Part shown: positions 31,263 through 41,356 of the stretch, one piece after another
How positions within the stretch are numbered: position 1 is the first letter of the stretch
Layout of the letters: every line of letters starts with the position of its first letter
Assembly: GCA_905479805.1 (NCBI GenBank)
Contig: CAJQNY010000072.1
Location: 1 to 64,000 of the forward strand
Length of the DNA: 64,000 bases
Direction of reading: 5' to 3'
DNA from: an uncultured Arenicella sp.
GTDB lineage: Bacteria > Pseudomonadota > Gammaproteobacteria > Arenicellales > Arenicellaceae
Notes under the pieces: generated by a model
The model's database searches: none
Told to the model about the DNA's origin: nothing
What the model saw: the letters and a program-made list of their open reading frames with translations, nothing else
Translations under genes and position numbers: made by a program

Positions 31263-32666
31263 TTATTTCTGAGATGCTTGTTGAGGGTATCGATATTCTT
31301 CTAGTTGCCGTTCAAATCGATCATCGTCGCGCGAACCTCGACCTTTCAACAGAGACCGAAGATCAGAACGCAAACGGATACCAAAATAGGAATCATCGTA
31401 ATCAATAGACGAAATTGATGAATCTCGTTCGATCTCTCCATAATAGAGACCCGCACTCAACCAAGACCGCCAAACGTAATCGACACCCAAGCCAAAGTCC
31501 ATGAATTCATCTTTTCGGCCAGTATTGTAATCGTCGTCGATCCATTTAACGAAAGCATTGAACAATACTCTAGGAGTAATTGAATGATTCCAGCTAACAC
31601 CCAACAGATCACTTTCATAATAATCTGCATCTATATCACCGGGCTCTTCGATAAGACGCGACGCACTAAAATTTAGATTTGAGAAAGGGCTGATAGAATA
31701 ATTCAGATTGGCGTAATAACTCGACCCCTCATAATCAGCTCGCAAAGGATCTTCAAAATCCTTTTCCGTCCTGCCAACACCCACCGCACCGCTTAATGAA
31801 TTGCTTGGCTTCCACCGCAACCCGATCAAATATCCAGTTTGATCGCTATCTAAAGAGTTCAGAGATCGATCATAGTCAATTTCCGAATAATTTATACGCC
31901 CAAAAATAGAAGTTCTATCAGCAATTCGATAACTGAGATCAAGGTGTAGACTGTCAACATCACGGTCACGGTTACCGCTTAGATTCTCTGATCCTTGAAA
32001 ATTATTTTCGTATTCACTTGTAGACTTTTCAAAGCCTAGAACGGCAACTAAAGGACTAACCTTTCTGCCGTACACAAGGTCTGCACCATATTTGAAATAC
32101 GATATGTCATCAGAAGTGGAGTCAATACCAGGTACAAGCTGGTTAAACCCTCTGCTACCCGAAACACCGCGTTCTTCGTATGATTCTCCAAGCCCAGCAA
32201 ACAGGTTTAAATCCCATCTATGAGAAAGGTCAAGCGATAGTTGCGCATTAAGCGCATTAGACTCTTGGTCTTCTTGATCTAATTCGTCGTGAAATGTGAA
32301 TATGCCATTGTATGCGGCATAGAACTTATGCCGACCAATATTAGTACGATAAGCCAGACTAGGCTTCACTGATATCTTCAAGTCATCTTCTTCGACATCT
32401 GATCTACGACGAACGTTATCATGATCATAGACCGTCACTTCCACGGCAGGATAAAAATCATTTAACAAGTCCAGTGGCTGATCTATCTCACTGTCGCGCA
32501 CGATTGACGCATCCACGTACGAACTCTGTGTGTTCGCAGCAGGAGGCAACCCTAAAGTAGAGACTTGAGCTATGGCTGTTTCACCCAAAAACATCGCCAT
32601 AGCAACCGCGGCCCCTATGACCTTCGATTTCACTACCAATTTATTTTTAATTATATTATTAATCAC
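31263..32666 (-). CDS. Outer-membrane beta-barrel protein of the polysaccharide locus
   Basis: Signal peptide (GAAVAMAMFLGETAIAQ), then alternating amphipathic strands with periodic aromatic residues (LSLDLSHRWDLNLFAGLGESYEE, LSGAVGVGRTEKDFED, SAGLYYGEIERD). Confidence 0.75.
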   Translation of the reverse strand: MINNIIKNKLVVKSKVIGAAVAMAMFLGETAIAQVSTLGLPPAANTQSSYVDASIVRDSEIDQPLDLLNDFYPAVEVTVYDHDNVRRRSDVEEDDLKISVKPSLAYRTNIGRHKFYAAYNGIFTFHDELDQEDQESNALNAQLSLDLSHRWDLNLFAGLGESYEERGVSGSRGFNQLVPGIDSTSDDISYFKYGADLVYGRKVSPLVAVLGFEKSTSEYENNFQGSENLSGNRDRDVDSLHLDLSYRIADRTSIFGRINYSEIDYDRSLNSLDSDQTGYLIGLRWKPSNSLSGAVGVGRTEKDFEDPLRADYEGSSYYANLNYSISPFSNLNFSASRLIEEPGDIDADYYESDLLGVSWNHSITPRVLFNAFVKWIDDDYNTGRKDEFMDFGLGVDYVWRSWLSAGLYYGEIERDSSISSIDYDDSYFGIRLRSDLRSLLKGRGSRDDDRFERQLEEYRYPQQASQK

Positions 32667-32760
32667 GTCATTCTCTTTGAACCTTTGCTACTTTAACCGC
32701 CAGCCCCTTTACGGGTGATTAAAGCGCGAATTTAATACCTAACCTAGTTACTCGAATTTT

Positions 32761-34311
32761 CTAATTGTTACACGGTGGAGATGCACACACTGGAGGCGGC
32801 GGTGGCGGAGGTGTTACCGGCGGTGGACCAAAGCCTCCTCCTCCTCCTAGATTACCTGGAGGCGTACCCGCACCCACAATAATGTTAGTAATACCTTTGA
32901 CACCCAGAGCAAACGGCTTAGTCCTAGCACTGTCTATATAATGTATAGCCACTGGAATTTCCTCTACCCCAAGAAATCTTAATGCCGCTATTAAATCTGG
33001 ACGGTTAATAATGATGCCTTTACCTAAAACCGAACCAAAGCTCAATGAATCTCCATCTGGCTCCATAAACGGAAATTCCGCCTCGGTTCTAGGATCATCA
33101 TAGAGAGCCAATTGCAACATATTCGGCTGATGGATCTGCATTGCACCCTCTTCTTCTGAATCAACTCCCGAATCTATCATCGTGACAATAAACGATGTAT
33201 TTGAAACATCGTATGCTTTACTTTCTGCGACAAGCCTCTGCCAAGCCTCAGGCTCGTAGTCTTGCTCAGCAGGGATATACTTACTTGTCTCTTCCAGCAA
33301 TCGTTCCCACTCCTCTTGAGTGTAGTCTTCTCTGGCGGGGATATTAAATATCTCATACACTTCTTTCATCTTAGCCTTAATATGATAATCACCATTTTGC
33401 CATTCCGGCGTAGGTGTAACCATAAGGCCTTGCTCAGTAAAAGCGCGTTGCAGCCCTTTTAAAGTGTGTGGAAAGTCTTCAATTTGATCGATTGCTCGCT
33501 CTCTTAAGCGGTTGTAAATAAATACAACAGGAACCGTTGCACTAGGACCTTGTTCAGCGAACGCTTTCGCAATTCGCTCTTCACCATCGATGAGTACGCT
33601 TTTATCTGATTCATAGAGAGAGACAAAAACAGGTCTATCGGAGGTTGGGATTGTAGAATCACTGTAATACCAGTGTGCTTTTTCATCTACCTTATCTAGT
33701 TCAAGCAACTCTGATGCTGCTGCATAGAAGTGCACTTGACCTTCGTACCAATCCGGAAATGGAGCCAGAATTTCTCGCCCATCAAAGAACCGCTCCGCAA
33801 CTCTTTCAATATAAATCGGCTTATCCTTATCTTCATCAGGTCGATCTTCCCTTTCCTCATCCAAAGACTCAAGATCGTACCGTCCGAAATTGTAATCGCT
33901 AGTATCAGGAATAACGGGCAATATAGAAGCTGCAGCTGCGCCAAAATCGCGACCTTTATCAGATTGAAACTCTACCGCGGCCTCTAGAACATCATCTATG
34001 CCCAGCCCCATTGACAAAGCTTGCAAAAACACCAACATCGACGGTGTATCTTTACTAAGCAGTCGCAACATTTCAAGCCTAGTCGGCGTACTGGCTTCGT
34101 TGTACATGAACTCACCGAACTCAGTGTCCTCGTACTCTGGGTCCGCATCCTTGGGGCTGAGTACATAGTCAGTACTATGATTATTAAACTCACTTGTTTG
34201 AACCGAAAGATCCTCTACACGAATAGTCGAGGTCTGAGCCATACTGCTAGCAGCTAAGCCTAGCAAGCCCACGAACAACACCAATTTACTATAAATATTC
34301 AACGAATTCAT
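32761..34311 (-). CDS. Uncharacterised secreted protein with 22-aa tandem repeat and Gly/Pro-rich C-terminus
   Basis: Signal peptide (LVLFVGLLGLAASSMAQ); tail GNLGGGGGFGPPPVTPPPPPPPVCASPPCNN; no family recognised. Confidence 0.7.
   Translation of the reverse strand: MNSLNIYSKLVLFVGLLGLAASSMAQTSTIRVEDLSVQTSEFNNHSTDYVLSPKDADPEYEDTEFGEFMYNEASTPTRLEMLRLLSKDTPSMLVFLQALSMGLGIDDVLEAAVEFQSDKGRDFGAAAASILPVIPDTSDYNFGRYDLESLDEEREDRPDEDKDKPIYIERVAERFFDGREILAPFPDWYEGQVHFYAAASELLELDKVDEKAHWYYSDSTIPTSDRPVFVSLYESDKSVLIDGEERIAKAFAEQGPSATVPVVFIYNRLRERAIDQIEDFPHTLKGLQRAFTEQGLMVTPTPEWQNGDYHIKAKMKEVYEIFNIPAREDYTQEEWERLLEETSKYIPAEQDYEPEAWQRLVAESKAYDVSNTSFIVTMIDSGVDSEEEGAMQIHQPNMLQLALYDDPRTEAEFPFMEPDGDSLSFGSVLGKGIIINRPDLIAALRFLGVEEIPVAIHYIDSARTKPFALGVKGITNIIVGAGTPPGNLGGGGGFGPPPVTPPPPPPPVCASPPCNN
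33211..33342 (-). repeat. Two tandem 66-bp (22-aa) imperfect protein-coding repeats
   Basis: IPAREDYTQEEWERLLEETSKY followed directly by IPAEQDYEPEAWQRLVAESKAY. Confidence 0.85.
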
Positions 34312-34520
34312 AATTGTCTCAATTAACTAAAACCAAGCACACACACCGCTCTTACAATAGCGCGCACCCACTCAGATCTAAAAACACTACACACACCAGC
34401 AATGCCCACATCCTGGAAATTACTAGACAACAATCTGATACAAACAGGAACCCAAAATATTTAGAGCACCCAACCCAACTTAATAGTACCAAAAACTGAA
34501 TAAAATAAACAGCTTGGGGC

Positions 34521-34560
34521 ACTTTAGTCAAAATCTTCTAAATAAACAAACGACTAAAGT
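34521..34560. promoter_or_regulatory. Inverted repeat ACTTTAGTC-N22-GACTAAAGT upstream of the polysaccharide locus
   Basis: Perfect 9-bp arms at 34521-34529 and 34552-34560. A third GACTAAAG lies at 34624-34631. Confidence 0.5.
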
Positions 34561-34706
34561 CCAAAAACATGTGTTGTCACACTTGTTAACGATAAAGCGC
34601 TCATTTTACTGGACACTATGTAAGACTAAAGATTTCCGAAGGTCTCAATGACCGATGCATGAAGCTTAGAAAATTGCATGAAATGGTACTAGATTTGAGA
34701 AAATAA

Positions 34707-36014
34707 TTATTCAATAAGCGTTAATCCCCCCATATAACCACGCAATACTTCAGGAATAGTAATGCTGCCGTCCCCATTTTGATAATTCTCGATCACTGCG
34801 ACTAGCGTCCTACCAACCGCTAAACCCGAGCCATTAATGGTATGAACTAAGTCGGTTTTGTTTTTATCGTTTCTTACTCTGGCGAGCATCCGTCTTGCTT
34901 GGAAGGCCTCGAAGTTGCTACAGGATGAAATTTCTCTATAGGTGTTTTGGCCTGGCAACCAAACCTCGAGGTCATACGTTTTAGCAGCGGCGAAACCTAA
35001 ATCTCCCCCACACAAAGTCACTTTTCGATAGGGTAAATTTAGCAACTGCAAAATCTTCTCAGCATGACCCGTCAATTGTTCCAACGCGTCATAGGAATCA
35101 CCCGCAGGCACAACCTGCACCAATTCAACTTTTTCAAACTGGTGCTGCCGGATCATCCCTCGCGTATCTCGACCATAGCTTCCAGCCTCCCGTCTAAAGC
35201 ACGGCGTGTGGGCCACCATCTTTAACGGCAGCTCGCCTTGTTCTAAAATCACATCTCGCACAATATTGGTGATAGTAACTTCAGCCGTCGGTATCATGTA
35301 CAAGCCGTGTTGATCTTGTTCTTCTTTCTGATTTGGATCATCAGCGGCTAAAGATGTTTTGAATTGATCTTCAGCAAACTTTGGTAACTGACCAGTCCCA
35401 AACAAACTATGTCGATTAGCCATATAAGGCACATAGACTTCTTGATAGCCATGATCTTGACCATGAGTATCTAACATAAATTGAGTCAGCGCCCGATGCA
35501 TGCGAGCCAAGCCGCCTTTCATAACCACAAATCTAGAGGCGGTGATTTTCGTAGCCACAGCAAAATCTAAACCACCGATAGCCTCGCCAAGGTCAACATG
35601 ATCTTTAGCCTCGAACTCTAAAGTGCTGGGCTCTCCCCACCGAGACACCTCTTCGTTATCGTCTTCACTTGTGCCCTTAGGAACACTAGCGTGTGGCACA
35701 TTAGGAATTGCCTCGATAAGCTCATTTAGTTCACTCTGAACCTCGTCTAACTCTCTTTGAGCTGCTTTTAATTTATCTCCGAATTGGGCAACTTCCGCTA
35801 ACAACGCGTCAACATCACCACCTTGTGACTTCACTTTTCCAATGTTTTTGGAACGAGAATTTCGTTCTGCCTGCAGCTCCTCAGTAGCGACTTGCAAGGT
35901 CTTTCTGCGTTTTTCTAACTCAGAATATTTTTCAACATTCAGGGCATAACCCTTTATTAGCAACTGGTCTGCGGTTGCCTGAAGATCATTTCTCAATAAT
36001 TGTGGATCTAACAT
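34707..36014 (-). CDS. serS: Serine--tRNA ligase
   Basis: [18 protein letters not shown]...[28 protein letters not shown]...[37 protein letters not shown]. Confidence 0.98.
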   Translation of the reverse strand: MLDPQLLRNDLQATADQLLIKGYALNVEKYSELEKRRKTLQVATEELQAERNSRSKNIGKVKSQGGDVDALLAEVAQFGDKLKAAQRELDEVQSELNELIEAIPNVPHASVPKGTSEDDNEEVSRWGEPSTLEFEAKDHVDLGEAIGGLDFAVATKITASRFVVMKGGLARMHRALTQFMLDTHGQDHGYQEVYVPYMANRHSLFGTGQLPKFAEDQFKTSLAADDPNQKEEQDQHGLYMIPTAEVTITNIVRDVILEQGELPLKMVAHTPCFRREAGSYGRDTRGMIRQHQFEKVELVQVVPAGDSYDALEQLTGHAEKILQLLNLPYRKVTLCGGDLGFAAAKTYDLEVWLPGQNTYREISSCSNFEAFQARRMLARVRNDKNKTDLVHTINGSGLAVGRTLVAVIENYQNGDGSITIPEVLRGYMGGLTLIE

Positions 36015-36142
36015 TTTAATTTCGGCGAAGTAAGATAATGGACTGGCATGCTATTTTAACGCAGATTGGACAATGGAATCTGCAGCATGTGCGAAATAAT
36101 CATCAAAGATGGTAATTAGCTCATCTATTCAATGGTGAAAAA

Positions 36143-36180
36143 TTTTCTAACTGGTGAGGGCTTTTCTAGGTGGCGAGGGC
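36143..36180. repeat. Two tandem imperfect 19-bp repeats upstream of serS
   Basis: TTTTCTAACTGGTGAGGGC / TTTTCTAGGTGGCGAGGGC (16/19), followed by a more diverged ATTCCTAATTGG. Confidence 0.65.
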
Positions 36181-36200
36181 ATTCCTAATTGGAACTCAGG

Positions 36201-36578
36201 TTAACCGCTAACTTGTTTGGCCAAGACCAATCCGAGTAAACACATTAATATGCAAAAAAACACTTTCAAAGCGATATATAACAACGCACGAACCTCAAGC
36301 CCAGATTGGAACATATTAATTGCTTCGAGCGAAAATGCGGAAAAAGTAGTGAAGCCTCCTAGGAAGCCAGTGAGTACAATAATCTGCATTTGTTCTGATG
36401 CAGCCCAACGGTTAGCTAACATCCACGACAAGAAACCGATGAGGAAACAGCCAATTAGATTTGCCATAAGCGTGCCAAACGGCAATGACGTCCATTGCAA
36501 CGAAAGTGCCGCTCGGCCAAGGCCATAACGCAACAGAACCCCTAACCCACCGGCGACCATTAAAGCTACATAAAACAC
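36201..36578 (-). CDS. crcB: Fluoride efflux channel CrcB/Fluc
   Basis: GGLGVLLRYGLGRAAL...FGTLMANLIGCFLIGFLSWM...LTGFLGGFTTFSAFSLEAI. Confidence 0.95.
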   Translation of the reverse strand: MFYVALMVAGGLGVLLRYGLGRAALSLQWTSLPFGTLMANLIGCFLIGFLSWMLANRWAASEQMQIIVLTGFLGGFTTFSAFSLEAINMFQSGLEVRALLYIALKVFFCILMCLLGLVLAKQVSG

Positions 36579-36590
36579 AGTGTATCTACC

Positions 36591-37241
36591 TTAGCTTTCC
36601 AGAAGATCAGCACCTGCAGGAATTTTAAATTCAAAGGTGTCATCAGCAAGCTTTTTATTATTTTCAACTTTAGACAAGCTAAGGCGAGTCTCATTCCCCA
36701 AGCCGTCCAGAAGAACGATCGTGCTCAAACTCTTACCCAAAAAGCCGAGCATCAAGTTTTGATATCCGGCGTCTTCGTCCAGAGGCTTCAACGACACCCA
36801 ACTCAAACCGTCAGTAACTCCTATATCTGTCACACTGAAGTGCTCTGCGATACTCGCGCTATTCTGTACCAACATTAAACTTGGCACCTGGCCTAACGCA
36901 TCAGTAAGCTTGCGCTTCGTCACTTGCTCCAGATCTGGGTCGTACATGAATATTGACTCGCCATCTGCAACGATTTGTTGCCCGCTAGCCAAGTCTGGGT
37001 CAGTACTGCGATAGTCCCATCTAAACTTTCCTGGACGTGATAGAGAAAATTGGCCCGTTGAAAACTCCAAGAGCATACCTGTTTCGTCTACCACCTTTTG
37101 CTCAAAGTCGGCTTGCAGAGTTTGCACATTGCTAAAAAAGTCTTCGAGCAATGATTGCGAAGCAAGGGCTGAGTGAGTCGAAAAAAAATAAGTAACGCCA
37201 ATCAGAATAAAAAATTGAAAGCCGCGAATTGATTTAAACAT
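36591..37241 (-). CDS. lolA: Outer membrane lipoprotein carrier protein LolA
   Basis: LQADFEQKVVDETGMLLEFSTGQFSLSRPGKFRWDYRSTDPDLASGQQIVADGESIFMYDPDLEQVTKR; between ftsK and crcB. Confidence 0.95.
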   Translation of the reverse strand: MFKSIRGFQFFILIGVTYFFSTHSALASQSLLEDFFSNVQTLQADFEQKVVDETGMLLEFSTGQFSLSRPGKFRWDYRSTDPDLASGQQIVADGESIFMYDPDLEQVTKRKLTDALGQVPSLMLVQNSASIAEHFSVTDIGVTDGLSWVSLKPLDEDAGYQNLMLGFLGKSLSTIVLLDGLGNETRLSLSKVENNKKLADDTFEFKIPAGADLLES

Positions 37242-37244
37242 TGT

Positions 37245-39563
37245 TTAGTCCTCCATTGGCGGTGGTGCAAGCACTTCACGCCGACCATTGTCTTCGGCAG
37301 GCGTAATAACACCCGCTGCTTCCATCGTTTCTATCATTCTGGCTGCTCGGTTATAACCCACGCGTAAATGACGTTGAACCGATGATATTGAAGCTCTTCG
37401 AGAGCGCGTAACAAATTCCACAGCCTGATCGTACAATGGGTCATTCTCAGGATCGCTATTCACCGCATCGTCACGAAATGCCGTTGGTAGCGCGTCATTA
37501 ACTTCCTTAGGGGCGCTTAAAATAGATTCGTCATACTCAGGTTCACCTTGACCTTTTAATGAATTAACGACTTTATGAACTTCTTTATCTGAAACAAAGC
37601 TCCCATGAACACGTTCCGGTAAACTTGTGCCTGGCGGTAGATACAACATATCACCATGCCCCAAAAGCATTTCAGCACCCATTTGATCGATAATAGTTCT
37701 TGAGTCAACCTTTGATGACACCTGAAACGCAACTCTGGTAGGTATGTTTGCCTTCAATAACCCGGTAATAACATCAACTGAAGGCCGTTGCGTCGCAAGT
37801 ACCAGATGAACACCGGACGCACGTCCCTTCTGCGCTAGACGCGTAATCAGCTCCTCTACTTTCTTGCCGACGGACATCATCAAGTCCGCCAGCTCATCGA
37901 TGATAACGACTAAGCAAGGCAATTCTTGAAGGGGCTCACCAATATCACCTTCTCTAACCATCGGATCTAAAATGGGTGTGCCAGAATCCTCAGCTATCTT
38001 TACCTTGCGGTTATACCCAGCTAGGTTTCTTACGCCTAACTCAGACATGAGCTTGTAGCGCCTTTCCATCTCAACAATACACCAACGCAAAGCATTAGCG
38101 GCCTCACTCATGTCGGTAACCACCGGTGCAAGCAAATGCGGAATACCCTCATACACTGACAACTCAAGCATCTTCGGATCCACCATGATCATACGAACTT
38201 GCTGTGCGGTGGCTTTATAAATCAGGCTGAGAATCAAAGCATTGATGCAGACAGATTTACCAGACCCCGTGGTTCCAGCAATCAAAACATGTGGCATTTT
38301 TGCCAAGTCCACAATCACTGTTTTACCACTAATGTCTTTTCCTAATACTAACGCCAAGGGAGAGCTCAAATCCTCAAACTCGCTGGATGAAAGGCCTTCA
38401 ATGAGGCGAACAATTTCTCGACTCTCATTGGGAATCTCTATTCCAATATAAGATTTACCCGGAATGTTTTCTACGACTCGAACACTCACTGTTGCTAATG
38501 CGCGCGCCAGGTCTCTAGCCAAGCCAGTAATGGTCGCCGCTTTGATACCCGGAGCTGGATCTATTTCGAACCGGGTGATGACTGGCCCTTGATGTACGCT
38601 AATGACTTCTATTGGAACGTTAAAGTCTGCGAGCTTTTTAACCAATAACGTTGATAGACCTTGCAGCTCATCATCTGAGTAACCAACATCCTGTGGCTCC
38701 GGCGGATCCAATAGAGATAGCGCAGGAAGAACATCGCTACCTGATTGAAAAGTCTCAAATAAGGTAGTTTGCTTCTCCCTTTCTCGTCGTCCGCTCTCTT
38801 GTGTTACCTTGGCTGGAGATGCTTTTGGGGTGATCTTAGGAGCAACCCTCACTTTCTCCTTGAATTCCGTGACAGCATCTTGTCGAACTATTCGCGCTTT
38901 TGCACCGATTTCTCGATCCTCTTTTTGCTCTCTTCTCTCTTGAATGGTCTCGATCAATTGAAATATTTTTTCTCCAATTGAATCCATTAAGCCGATCCAA
39001 GACAGGCCACTAAAAATGGTGATTCCCGTCAAAAACAGTGTCACCATGAGTAATGTGCTGCCTATTTGGCCAAACATCCCGACTAAGGAGCCGTTTAACC
39101 AATCGCCCAAGTACCCTCCGGCTACAAACTCCTTAGAATCAGAAAAATGATTGAAATGTAAATTCTCGATGCCGCAACCACCCATCACTGTAATCAAAAA
39201 TCCAGTGGCAATTAGCACCCTCTTCAGATAGGAAGGTTCTTCATTATCATGCCTACCTAGGTAAAACTTCACCCCCAGGACTAAAATCATAATGGGCACT
39301 AGAAACGACATATAGCCGAAGCCTTGTAACAGGCGATCAGAAGACTTGGCACCAAATTGCCCACCCCAATTATTAACCGCTTGATCAGGGCTCACACTGT
39401 TCGACCAAGCAGGGTCGGTCGGGGTATAAGTGAGCAATGATAGTAAAGCGTACAGCGCAACAAACGCGCTAAAAAACACCACTATTTCGGAACCTAATTC
39501 CTTAACACGCGGTGATACGACTCCGTCTTCGGGTTTAATCTGTTTTCTTTTAGCTTGTGGCAT
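37245..39563 (-). CDS. ftsK: DNA translocase FtsK
   Basis: Four TM N-terminus; MPHVLIAGTTGSGKSVCINALILSL; C-terminal gamma domain DPLYDQAVEFVTRSRRASISSVQRHLRVGYNRAARMIETME. Confidence 0.97.
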   Translation of the reverse strand: MPQAKRKQIKPEDGVVSPRVKELGSEIVVFFSAFVALYALLSLLTYTPTDPAWSNSVSPDQAVNNWGGQFGAKSSDRLLQGFGYMSFLVPIMILVLGVKFYLGRHDNEEPSYLKRVLIATGFLITVMGGCGIENLHFNHFSDSKEFVAGGYLGDWLNGSLVGMFGQIGSTLLMVTLFLTGITIFSGLSWIGLMDSIGEKIFQLIETIQERREQKEDREIGAKARIVRQDAVTEFKEKVRVAPKITPKASPAKVTQESGRREREKQTTLFETFQSGSDVLPALSLLDPPEPQDVGYSDDELQGLSTLLVKKLADFNVPIEVISVHQGPVITRFEIDPAPGIKAATITGLARDLARALATVSVRVVENIPGKSYIGIEIPNESREIVRLIEGLSSSEFEDLSSPLALVLGKDISGKTVIVDLAKMPHVLIAGTTGSGKSVCINALILSLIYKATAQQVRMIMVDPKMLELSVYEGIPHLLAPVVTDMSEAANALRWCIVEMERRYKLMSELGVRNLAGYNRKVKIAEDSGTPILDPMVREGDIGEPLQELPCLVVIIDELADLMMSVGKKVEELITRLAQKGRASGVHLVLATQRPSVDVITGLLKANIPTRVAFQVSSKVDSRTIIDQMGAEMLLGHGDMLYLPPGTSLPERVHGSFVSDKEVHKVVNSLKGQGEPEYDESILSAPKEVNDALPTAFRDDAVNSDPENDPLYDQAVEFVTRSRRASISSVQRHLRVGYNRAARMIETMEAAGVITPAEDNGRREVLAPPPMED

Positions 39564-39762
39564 ATTTTTAGTCGTTACAGCTCTCTCTGAGCTTAGCTCT
39601 ATATTCTAACTCGAATACTCAGCAATAACACCCTTCGGCAATAGCACTAGAAAGACATTTTGCATCACTTAACATCGCTTTTTATTGGGCTATGGGCCGT
39701 TCGGGGGTGTTAATCCACTTCTAATTTATTTAGAATCTCTGGCTAACTTTGTTCAGCCCTAA

Positions 39763-40746
<984 letters not shown>

Positions 40747-40784
40747 CGAGGCCTTCGCCTCCTTTCAGCCAAAAAAATAGTGCG

Positions 40785-41315
40785 ATGACCCCAAAAGACC
40801 CAACATTGGAAGAATTGTTGAGTAAGGAAATCCCAGGGGTCAATCGTTTGAAGCAAGATAAAGTAGCACCCTATCGCCCACCACTTGAAGCAACGCCAAA
40901 ACAACGACTGCTTGATAATCAGCGGGTGATGGATGAATTGCTTGAAGAAGCCGACGAAACAACCAGCTTCGAAAGCGGTGATGAGCTGAAATTCCTTCGC
41001 ACTGGGTATACCAGCCGCTTGCTAAAGAAACTTAGACGCGGTGATTTTGCTATTCAAGACGAATTAGATTTACACGGTTTGGTGGCAGGTGACGCCAAGC
41101 AAGAAACACATGGCTTCATCAACGAGTGCGCTCGCGATAATGTTCGGGCCATCAGAATTGTACATGGCAAAGGGCGCAATTCAGCAGGTCGCACGCCTAT
41201 TTTAAAAAATATGTTACTGGGGTGGCTCAGCAAAAACCAACACGTTATCGCGGTCTGCTCTACACCCGCGAACGATGGCGGTACCGGTGCGGTATACGTG
41301 CTTTTAGGTAAATAA
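40785..41315 (+). CDS. Smr-domain protein
   Basis: DELDLHGLVAGDAKQETHGFINECARDNVRAIRIVHGKGRNSAGRTPILKNMLLGWL (LDLHG and HGKG motifs). Confidence 0.9.
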   Translation: MTPKDPTLEELLSKEIPGVNRLKQDKVAPYRPPLEATPKQRLLDNQRVMDELLEEADETTSFESGDELKFLRTGYTSRLLKKLRRGDFAIQDELDLHGLVAGDAKQETHGFINECARDNVRAIRIVHGKGRNSAGRTPILKNMLLGWLSKNQHVIAVCSTPANDGGTGAVYVLLGK

Positions 41316-41356
41316 CATCACTGCTTACCTAGCTATCAGTGACTATAAATAGGCGG

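Noticed and set aside
7813-34311. Exosortase (EpsH/XrtA)-type locus
   Set aside because: Barrel, Wzc and Wza-like genes are reminiscent of it, but no exosortase or PEP-CTERM sequence is seen in the window.
34561-34585. CRP-like site in acatgtgttgtcacacttgt
   Set aside because: TGTG...TCACA half-sites are too close (12 bp versus the 16-bp TGTGA-N6-TCACA).
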